64,000 bases of DNA from Vicia villosa. Taxonomy: Eukaryota; Streptophyta; Magnoliopsida; Fabales; Fabaceae. Below, piece by piece: positions 22,701 through 32,155 of this stretch. The stretch is from the NCBI RefSeq assembly GCF_029867415.1, contig NW_026705762.1:1-64000 (forward strand). The letters run 5' to 3'. Under the pieces are notes generated by a model. That model ran no database searches. It was not told where the DNA came from and worked only from the letters and a program-made list of their open reading frames with translations. Each line of letters opens with the position of its first letter. Position 1 is the stretch's first letter. The position numbers and the translations under genes were made by a program.

Positions 22701-22959
22701 ACTTTTTGCTGAAAAATCATGACGCTCTTCAAAATTCAGGGAATTTTTGGTGCATAATTGATCTTTTTCCCGAACATATGAAATGTCAAGAATAATGAGA
22801 CGAAGCTACAGTTAAAAAATGAGCTGAATCGAGCGAGCAGATTGTGAGATATGAATTTTTTAGCGTCCAAAAACTTGCGGTTCAACACCATTTTTCACCG
22901 TAAACACTCAGATAATTTGCGAGTTTCAGGACCTTCTTCATAGAATACATTGTTGAACC

Positions 22960-25488
22960 TGTCATACCCCAAAATTTGCTCGATCATTTCTGGTCTAATA
23001 ATTTATCAAGGGAATTAAAATTAAGAGTCATGAGATTTAACATTTATATTGTTAAATCCATTCTCTTACAAATTGGAATAGGGGTGTGGATAACAGGTAT
23101 TTTAGGACCCAAACAGTTGAGCCCAATTACTACAAGGGTGCTATCATTTTTGGATATAATTGCTTTTTACTAACATTTTATCTTTTATTATTATTACTTT
23201 ATTAACTGTTATTATCTATTGCAGCTTTATTTACTAACATTACTATTCAATATTATTAGGATTATTAGTATAATTATAATTATTATTATTAACCTTAATA
23301 TTAGTCTTATTAGGATTTTTTATTAAATTAATTGGGCAATAGGCCCATTGAGAGTAGAAAACCCTAAGTATAGCATTATAAATAGATAAGTTTTCTAACA
23401 ATTAGTGGAGGCCAACTCCAACCACTAACCCTATTCTAGAATCAATACGTACAATACACAAGGAAGCCATTTTTTACTAACAATTCACTTTTGTTTCAGA
23501 CTGTAAATATCCCTCCCACTAACCCTGATTCTCTAATCTGAAGCAAAATAAGACCTTTTTTCGTTCACGTAAAGTTTGTACATATATTGTACATTTTGTA
23601 AAACACTCAAGGGCAACCACTTGTATTGTTTTCACTAACATACAGACAAAAAAGGAAGACTAGGGAGCACGTTTTGAGAACGAATCCGTATACTTCATCA
23701 TCAGGACAAGACTGCCTCACGCCGATACCCAACAGTGGGAACCACCGCACTACGCCCAGCGACCACCGCCGGTAGCTCCTCTATCCGCAACCAATCACCG
23801 CGGTTACCGTCTAGCCGCCGCGACATGAGACAAGCCCATCGGAGTCCGGCGCAAACCGCCACCGCACACACGCAGATGAACAACACCGCCTACGGTTCAC
23901 ACACCGCCGCTGCAGCATCGTCCCTTCACCTTCACACGCAAAACACCGCACACACGCAGGACCAAACCGCTACAACACACAGCATCACAACCGCGAGATT
24001 TCCGATGCACTCGCCGTCGCCGCTGACCCTCGAGTCCTTGAGCAATCTCCGCCGTGAATCTTATGCAGGTCCAGTTTCTCCACTTTCCATTTTCTTTTGA
24101 TTTTGAAAGCTTTGTTTATGGTTGTTTTGCTTGATGGTAATTCAAATTCTTGATATTTGGGAGAAAACAAATAAGGAAGAAGATAGAAATATGGTGGTTT
24201 GGTGAACAAAAGAAAAAGCTGAGATCTGGAAATATATGCTCGTTTTCATTTGGTCCTCATATTAAATATTTTTATTTTTATATAATCGCCACGTGTCGGC
24301 ATGCTATTGGAAAAAGGGTTTGAAAAGTCAAGATAAGATTTGAACTCACACTAGGGAGATACCGCCTCATATTTGTTGCTGTTATCTTTATGATATTTTT
24401 TTTATTTTGTAAATTTCATTATATTTTGGATTTAAGACGTTGGACAATTATTTTGTCTTATAGATTCCATTGACTTAATTTACCCCCTTGCATCCGTTTG
24501 GCCCCGAATGTATTTTTGGGCCAATTTCTTTTGCTAATAAAACACCTCAATTAACATAGAAATAAAATACACCCCACGATAGAAAAATAGAAATTAATTT
24601 ATTTATATATATATATATATTAATATTAACTTTCATTTAGTTGATTTATGAATTTTCTCTTCGATTCGATTATATCTAATAGTCGCATTGGTGAGAAATA
24701 AAATAATTAAAATAACAATTTATTCGGTTAAGTGGTTTCGACTATCTTATTTGTCGCGATGATTAACCTTTCTATTTTCCATACTTCAATTCATTATCCT
24801 TTTTAATCGAATCAATCGATTGCGAGGGGTAATGATACAAATTAAATCATACAAATTATTAAAAAATATCCTAATTCGTTATCAGTAATAATCAAATCAA
24901 TTGATTAAAATTGGTAACGGTGCAACTTCAAATCTGTTAACTATGGCGATTGAATCTATTGATCGTCGCGGTTAATAGTGCATACTAAAATCAGGATTGT
25001 ACGCCCAAACATCAAAAATACACTAAACCACGATACTACAGAAAATTACCCCTTCAAACACTGCGATGTTCATAACTACGATAAGGTAATTCAAAATACC
25101 TTCGAACATTCGCATTTCAAAACAACTTCAAAACAACTTCAAATACATTCATAATTCTAATTCTAAGGCGTACAATCCTGTCCCCGAACTACGTTGACTC
25201 TGATTCTCCATAAGGAGATACGTAGGCACTTGGCAACAAGGCGAGTCCCCTTCCCAAAAATCTCAATTTTTCCCCTTATTCAATTCTTTAGTTATAAAAC
25301 CTTAACTTTTAGCCATAAAACTTGACCCTTAGATTCAAAGCCAATAGGAAAGGGTTGAGGGTGCCTAACACCTTCCCTCGACCTGAATATAGTATCTTAC
25401 CCTGATCTCTATACTGCGTAGGGTTTCCTATTCGCCCTTCAGAATAGGTGGCGACTCTCTAAGTTAAAATTTTAGGCAGGTTGCTACA
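22960..25488 (+). repeat. 5' LTR of the non-autonomous element
   Basis: TGTCATACCCC to GTTGCTACA. TATA box TATAAATAG at 23377-23385. A 121-codon ORF (23735-24100) downstream of the probable start site is preserved in both LTRs but has low-complexity, threonine/alanine/serine-rich content and no known domain. A B-box-like TTTGAACTC (minus strand GAGTTCAAATC) lies near 24342-24352. An AT microsatellite lies near 24604-24620. U5 carries TGGCGACTCT (25449-25458), a copy of the PBS core. Confidence 0.9.
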
Positions 25489-25490
25489 GC

Positions 25491-25508
25491 CGGCGACTCT
25501 GCTGGGAC
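25491..25508 (+). promoter_or_regulatory. Primer-binding site
   Basis: CGGCGACTCTGCTGGGAC, two bases after the LTR. A TGGCGACTCTGC-type site (tRNA-Arg in the literature on Ogre) is usual for the family; here the first base is C instead of T. Confidence 0.7.
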
Positions 25509-28452
25509 AACCATAACGGTGAATTACTATGTTCCTATAGGTTTTAGGTTTTGGCAGGGTTTAGGTTTGGCGCATTTTAGGGTTTGGCAAACCTGCCATT
25601 TTTCAGGGTTTGGGGGAAGGTCCATCTTTTAAAAAAATATATATATAAAATTTTATTTTTTTTAATTTTTTATTTATTTTATTTATCTATGATTTCATCT
25701 ATTTAAATCATTTAAAGTATTTATCTGTTTGTTTAAATAATATCTGTTTATTTAAATATTTGTTGTGTATCGCATTTTAAATTGCAAGCGGCTGGAGTTC
25801 GAGGTTAGTTTTAAATATTTAAATTTTATTTATTTATTTATCTTCCTTTGCAATTTCATTACTGCAGTTTAATTAAATATTTATTTAAATGAATATTTTT
25901 TGCTATTTTTCTATTATATCTGTTGGGTTATTATACATTGTTGTTAAACCCTAAGTGTGGGAGTTAACTTTGAGATCAATAGGGGAGTATGAATCTCCTA
26001 CGAGTCTCATTGATAACTCCACTCGGAGTGGGTTGAGTATTCGGAAAGGTCCAAAACGAGGCTTGACTTTGTTGAGGGCTGGACTGGATACTTGGCTGAT
26101 CTCTCCGAGAACCTACCCCAAAAATTCGAACCTCATGGATAAAATGAGTTGTTCTAAAATCCAAAGAGACAAAAAATCTCGGAGGCTACGAACGACCCCA
26201 TGAGACCTTCTAGAACCCCCTATAAAAAGGTTGGCTCCCAAGAGCCGCTACGTCGAACCTATGAACCTAGGACTTTTGTGCTGCTGTGCTCTTTATGTTT
26301 GCAATTTATATACTTCGAATATCTATGCGTTTCGATTTTGCAGGTATCCCCACGTGGTCCCTAGCCTGTAGGGACTCTAATTTCTAAAGACCATGTCTTT
26401 CCCACGAAGGACATCACCATCTATGCATCCCCTAGCCTGTGGGGATTTTATTTTTATATCCTTGTATTCTTACAACTACGCGTCCGTCCCACGAAGGACA
26501 TTTCCATTAACGCACGTCAATTGGCCTCTCGATGGCCATGCGATCTAGTGACTGTCTCGAACGGTCACCTCGTGCCTACACCTACGCACTCCCTAGCCTA
26601 TAGGGATTTTCTTTCACGCTCGTGTGTTTTCACGACGACGCGTCCTTCCCCGAAGGACAACTTCATTAGCATGCGTTCGATTGGCCTCTCGATGGCTATG
26701 AAATCTAGTGACTGTCCTGAACGGTCACTCCATGCTTATTCCCGCGCACCCTCTAACTTGTAGGGTTTGGATCTCCATTTACACATCACATCCCTAGCCT
26801 GTAGGGATTTCTCTTCGTCCATATCGTCCTTAGATAGGTTGTGTTCCGCATAGAGAACCTTCCCACGAGGGACAAAGTCATTGGTACACATTGATTGGCC
26901 TCTCGATGACCATGAGATTTAGTGACTGTCTTGAACGGTCACTAGCCGCTATCTTCTGCATACTCTCGAATCCAAGGGATTTCCCTTAGCGTGTCATAAC
27001 ATTTACCCTGCAAAGATTCCAAGAGGGTCTAATGTCGCCTCTAAGGCTGTCCCTGGGATCATATGTTACACGTCTGCATTGCATACAAGGAGTCCCGCAT
27101 ACCCATGCATTCGCATTTTAATGCAATCATACATTTGCATCTACATTTGCATTTCTATCTTCACCCGCATCCACACCTATCGCGCTAGCCGATTTCCCGA
27201 GGATTACAAAGAAAAGAAATCAGAGGATCATAAAACTATGGAGAAAGGAGGGATGAGCCTTACTAAGAAAAAGAGGATGCCTTTCGCCATGCCAGTCGCA
27301 TGTCCATGCCTTGTCATAACATGATTATAAATACAATAAAGGTTGTCATCGAGCAAGGATTAGTTCAACAAAGATTTCCCTCATAGATACACTCAAGATG
27401 TATCTAGTCATAAAGGGGTTCATCTTAGAACATATCAAATTTACAAGGACGCTCTACGATAACCTAGGAGCAAGGGTCAGTCCAACTGGGGCAATACCCT
27501 GAGCAAAGATGCATAACTACGATGGAGAGAATTCGACATATGTCAGCCCCACACCAAGAAAAAAGGGTCATAGGTGATACTATCCTTAGGAAAAAGCAAA
27601 AGAGGTTCAGTCAAAGGAAACTCATGAAGTTCCGATACGACGAAAACCCACCGCTAACGATTTATTCCCGCCAGGTTTGACATGTCCAAAAAAATTTTTC
27701 GAGGTTGCCCTCACTTCTACAAGTTTGAGAATCTAAGGAGTGAAACAAGGTTAGTGGATCTACAAAGGAGGTTATCCCTAGGATCAATAGGTGTTTACCG
27801 TGCTCACAATTTCAATCCTTACGACCGCTAAGTGTTACTCAAGATAAAAGTTGTACCTTCGGATTAGTAATTCTAATGGGACAACCATGCGGGTTTTGGA
27901 GTCAATTCATTCACTCACTACCATGACTTTCCAGTCACACACTTCTATTTTTAGGGTTATTAACAAACTTGAGGGAGAATGACGAATACAAATGACTAAG
28001 TCCAGCTAAACGTATGCTATCAAGGTAAGACCAAGCCGAGGATGTACAGGCATTGTTTCCATTCCCAAACAGTGGAGATATAAGGATGTTAATCCCTCGT
28101 TACCCCCTCGAGCCAGGAGTTGGAGTTTGTTTCTACTTTTCAAAAGAGCCTTGATTTTAACCAGGGGCAGGGTAGATGTCAACTAATTCGATGATGTATT
28201 TTGGTTGCCAAGAGAATCAGTCAATCCAAGCATAAGGTTCAAGCATATCTTCTTCCTCGCATTCATCCAAGATTGAGGAAGCAATGGAGGTAACATTTAC
28301 AACACCTTCTTCCCCATTACACCATTCAAGATCGAGGAAGTATCGAAGGCGAAGCTTACAAATCAAAATCGACATGGCAGTCACAACATTCAATATCCAA
28401 GGATCAAGTACTTCAAAAGGAGCATTCGAAAGAAAAAGGAGAAAAACGCCCG
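25509..28452 (+). other. Non-coding internal region with hairpin modules
   Basis: No gene is supported. Just after the PBS are GTTTTAGG/TTTGGC phrases, then T/A-rich text, then the hairpin module array at 26355-26960. 25955-26203 and 28217-28501 are open for 82 and 94 codons but carry no recognised motif. This is where gag-pol would stand in an autonomous Ogre. Confidence 0.75.
26355..26960 (+). repeat. Repeated four-hairpin module
   Basis: About four rounds of the same order: (a) (G/A)TCCCTA-GCCTG-TAGGGA(C/T); (b) GTCC-CACGAA-GGAC or GTCCTT-CCCCG-AAGGAC; (c) TGGCC-TCTCGAT-GGCCA; (d) GTGACTGT-CTCGA-ACGGTCAC. Several differences between copies are paired. For example GTCCCTA/TAGGGAC at 26358-26376 becomes ATCCCTA/TAGGGAT near 26789-26807. 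Confidence 0.65.
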
Positions 28453-28570
28453 CTAAGTCAAAATGGAAAATTCCATGAAAACAAAAGAACGACTTAGGCA
28501 AAAATTAGGGCATCCCGATGGATCAAACTCAAGGAGTTGGTTCATGCAAAAATAAGGGGAAAACAAAGGC
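28453..28570 (+). repeat. Relic of the Ogre post-pol stem-loop block
   Basis: CTAAGTC (28453-28459) pairs with GACTTAG (28491-28497), followed by GCAAAAATTAGGGCATCCCGATGGATC. This matches the text after unit 1 of the Ogre block (GACTTAGGCAAAAAT.AG.G..TC.CG.TGGA). The interior of the hairpin is different and longer, with its own GGAA/TTCC pair. It shows common ancestry with the Ogre spacer. Confidence 0.7.
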
Positions 28571-29840
28571 GAACTACAAAGGATGATCTTGTGACTGCTA
28601 AACCATCAAAAGCTTCACATCAATGCTTGGATCTTTACAACATTTTTCATCAGTGCTTGGATCTCTACTAGGGCTTCTGCTCAACATCAAAACCAAAACA
28701 ATTCTCTTGTAAACAAAGCACTTTCATTGGATTAGGCAAATTTTTAGGATCTGGAGAACATCAAGGAGAAAGGGGTGGGTTAAATAAATTTTGAGCCTTA
28801 TATCCATTGTTTCTTAAAACATGAACCAGGCCAAGTTACAACATTCAAAAGTCCTAATTGAGGCAAGGTTAACTATGAAAGCATATTAAGCAGGATTTGT
28901 TATACTGACTCCTACGTTTGTTAAAACCATCTCTAACCACTGTGCTTCTTCAAGCATTCTTTTCAAAACAATCCAGTCCTAATTCATAACGGACTTCGAT
29001 TTCAAAACTTGCATACACATTGCATTGGAGTTACTTCTCAAAGGGTACAACGTCATCTGCGAGTATACACTTAGCATCGAAGAAATCTCGAAATTGGTTT
29101 AATCAAAGGTGAGCATTTCTAATAAAGACCCTGGAGTAGGGGGAACCGCATCTAGAGGGTTCTCCTAAACAGGGGCAAAATTTTTTTTCAAGGATCACAG
29201 GGGCATACAATCAAACATCCTATCAACTAGGGGCACTCTTCCTAAGGTTCAATCGACTTAATGCGCATCTCGAAGCAATAACAAACAGGGGCACGTCAAA
29301 CATGGGGAGAATTCAAATTCAAAAGGATAGAACACTATGGATAGTCCTCCATATCACAGAGATCAAGGGCATACCCTTCAACCCAAACGTCGAAGCATAC
29401 GACAAGGTTATTTCTCGGGGCACTTCCTTCATGACATGGCAATCAGGGGCATCTTTTCCCACTAAACACGGGGGCATGGGGTATCAAACCCATAAGGCAA
29501 ACAATTCAAAGGTTAAAGGTGTGGAGAACCTCTAAAGGTTAAAGGCGTGAAGAACCTCAAAAGGTAAAAAGCGTGGAGTAATTCAAAAGAGCCAAACTGG
29601 GGCAAGACGAACAACAAAAGGAAAAGGCGTTCTCGCACTTTACAACCTTGAACAAATATTTCTCCTAACTACGATCATCAAAGTTCAAAAACAGGTATCG
29701 GGGAACCGCGCTAGCATCACACCCCACCTTATCAAACAAACATGCAACTCCGGCGAGCTATATACGCTTTGGTTATTAATAACCTACCATGGGAGCATCA
29801 TACAAATATATACAAATCATGCATTACATACATGGGTTGA
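28571..29840 (+). other. Non-coding spacer of the non-autonomous element
   Basis: No gene seen. Recurrent GGGGCA phrases (near 29170, 29230, 29290, 29450, 29600) and AAAGG(T/C)GTGGAG repeats near 29515-29580. These resemble the GGGGCA core of the PPT, but their meaning is unknown. Confidence 0.6.
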
Positions 29841-29849
29841 TTCATTACA

Positions 29850-30520
29850 CCCCACCTCTTCAGGTAGTCTTTTTTAAGGCATTCGGTTTCTAACAACCTT
29901 TTCAGGTAGTCTTCTCTAAGACAAATCCTACGATCCTTTATAGGAACCTCTTCAGGTAGTCTTCTTTAAGATATTCTACAAACCTTTCTAGGTAGTCTTC
30001 TCTAAGACAACCATCGCTATTTCCAAGGGCCTTTTTAGGTAGTCTTCTTCAAGACAAATTGTCATCCTTTTCAGGAACCCCTTTCTAAGCGGTCTTCTTT
30101 AAGATATTCTACGAACCTTTTTAGGCGGTCTTCTTTAAGATATTCTACGAACCTTTTTAGGTAGTCTCTTTAGACATCTTTCAACCTCTTCAAGTGGTCT
30201 ACTTTAAGACATTCTACGAACCTTTTTAGGTAGTCTCTTTAGACATCTTTCAATCTCTTCAGGTGGTCTTCTTTAAGACACTCTACGAACCTTTCGAGGC
30301 GGCCTTCTTTAAGACAAACTTCAACCCTTGCTAAGAACCTTTTCAGGTAGTCGTCTTTAAAGACATTCTCCATTCCTTGCTAAGAACTTTTTCAGGTGGT
30401 CTTTTTTAAGACAAATTTCTATCTACTCTAAGAACCTTTTTAGGTAGTCTTCTCTAAGACAAATGTTCACATCCATTTCAAAAAAAACCTTTTCAGGTAA
30501 TCTTACAGAAGACATTACTT
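29850..30520 (+). repeat. Tandem array with GTCTT...AAGAC mini-hairpins
   Basis: About 17 units of roughly 35-45 bp built on AACCT(T/C)TT(C/T)AGG(T/C)(A/G)GTCTTCTTTAAGACA. Each contains GTCTT-CTTT-AAGAC, GTCTT-CTCT-AAGAC or the shorter GTCT-CTTT-AGAC. The last unit has TCTT-ACAG-AAGA (30500-30511). Confidence 0.7.
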
Positions 30521-30779
30521 CGTTCCACTCATTACGTCAACCAAACATACGCATATGCATAAGCATTATCCATATACATAAACATTACAAAGCCAGCATA
30601 AGCATAGTCAGGGTATAGGTGCAAGCATGGAGTAAACAAGCTCAATGGGTTTAAGGAGATAAAATCTCAGGATTGCATCATCATTAGCATACATACATAC
30701 GCATTAGCATACGCATATCATCTAGTGCATTTACACATCACAAAAAGCCCAATTTCTATTGGCAGTCCAAACCGTCATT

Positions 30780-30890
30780 AAACCCAGTTCCCGTCTGGTA
30801 GTCAGTTCCTGTCTGACTATTACATCAAAATCCGGTTCCCGTCTGGTAGTCAGTTCCCGTCTGACTGTGACAACAGCCCAGTCCCCGACC
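30780..30890 (+). repeat. AGTCAG/CTGACT hairpin pair
   Basis: GGTAGTCAGTTCC(T/C)GTCTGACT occurs twice (around 30798-30820 and 30847-30868); each copy can pair AGTCAG with CTGACT. It sits between the two larger arrays. Confidence 0.55.
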
Positions 30891-30938
30891 CTCGAGTCGT
30901 GAGTCTAAAAACAGGGGAATTTCTTTCATCAAGGTACA

Positions 30939-31619
30939 CTTGTCAGAATCATGGCAGGCAATTCCTTTGGTGCAGGTGAGCTCGTCCGAACTAGGGCAAG
31001 TGATCCAAATGGTGCAGGTGAATTGTCCAAACTAGGACAAATGATCCAAATGGTGCAGGTGAGCTTGTCAGAGCTATGACAAGTAATCCTATTGGTGCAG
31101 GTGAACTTGCTAGAACTATAGCAAGCAATCCTATTGGGGTACAAACTGCGACGTAGCTTGCCAGAACTATGGTAAGTGAGAGGTTCACAAACTGCGAGTA
31201 GCTTACCAGCACTATGGTAAGTGAGAAGTTTACAAACTGCGACGTAGCTTGCCAGAACTATGGTAAGTGAGAGGTTCACAAACTGCGAGTAGCTTACCAG
31301 CACTATGGTAAGTGAGAAGTTTACAAACTGCGAGTAGCTTACCAGCACTATGGTAAGTGAGAAGTTCACAAACTGCGAGTAGCTTACCAGCACTATAGTA
31401 AGTGAGGGGTTCACAAACTACGAAGACTTACTAGAACTATAGTAAGTGGGGGTTCACAAACTACGGAAACTTACTAGAACTATAGTAAGTGGGGGTTCAC
31501 AAACTACGGAAACTTACTAGAACTATAGTAAGTGAGGGGTTCACAAACTACGAAGACTTACTAGAACTATAGTAAGTAGGGGTTCACAAACTGCGGAAGC
31601 TTGCTGACCATAGTAAGCC
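30939..31619 (+). repeat. Tandem array of covarying hairpins (CTTRYYA...TRRYAAG)
   Basis: About 16 hairpins, the later ones spaced 43-46 bp. Each has a 6-7 bp stem and a 6-nt loop ending CTA. Stems: TTGTCC/GGACAA (31023-31040), CTTGTCA/TGACAAG (31064-31083), CTTGCTA/TAGCAAG (31106-31125), CTTGCCA/TGGTAAG (31157-31176, one G-T), CTTACCA/TGGTAAG (31202, 31293, 31338), CTTACTA/TAGTAAG (31427, 31470, 31513, 31557). The 161-codon ORF on the minus strand (31414-30929) is a product of the repeat, not a gene. Confidence 0.8.
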
Positions 31620-32098
31620 AATTACACAACCAACAGAAGGTCCTCGCTATTCCGTTTCAGGAACCTTTCCACGAAGTCTTCTTCAAGACGTATTCCATCC
31701 TTTCTAGGAGCTTTTCCAGGCACACAAGGTTTTTCAAACGATTCCTCAACTGGGTTTATCACGTCAGTCCCTCGGCAGTGATCTTCTCCGTCAACAACAA
31801 TCAGAGGTGATATTTTTCTTGAGAAGCGCACTGCATCATGCATCGCATGCATCATAAACATTGCATAAAGTCAAAGTTGCCTTTTTAGGCCACGCTACGA
31901 TCTGAATGCGTAGCTCCTACAAAAAAAAGAGGAAAAAGAAGAGAGCATTTGCTCCACACAAAAAAAAAAGAGAAAAGAAAGAAGGAGGAACATTTTCCCT
32001 GGGTGGCATCTGTAAGCCCATCTCCCTCAGAAGTCCTTCTCGACAAATGCAAATTTTAGGGCATTTCAGTGTCCAATCATCTTCTACCTTTAGATCAC

Positions 32099-32118
32099 GA
32101 TAGGCAGACGTGCCTATC
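32099..32118 (+). repeat. Perfect 8-bp stem-loop upstream of PPT
   Basis: GATAGGCA (32099-32106), loop GACG, TGCCTATC (32111-32118), ending 25 nt before the polypurine tract of the non-autonomous element. Confidence 0.65.
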
Positions 32119-32143
32119 TGATTCTTCAGGTTTAAGAAGATTG

Positions 32144-32155
32144 AACAGGGGCAGC
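32144..32155 (+). promoter_or_regulatory. Polypurine tract of the non-autonomous element
   Basis: AACAGGGGCAGC immediately before the 3' LTR. It is close in sequence to the Ogre PPT at 2604-2615 (AATAGGGGCATC). Confidence 0.85.

Noticed and set aside
30929..31414. 161-codon minus-strand ORF with repeated SYSQFVN(F/L)SLTIVLVSY units
   Set aside because: It is the translation of a tandem DNA repeat with a period near 45 bp; no initiation context, no domain, and the conserved property is base pairing rather than codons.
31153..31619. Regularly spaced repeats resembling a CRISPR array
   Set aside because: Units are contiguous tandem repeats without unique spacers, inside a plant retrotransposon.
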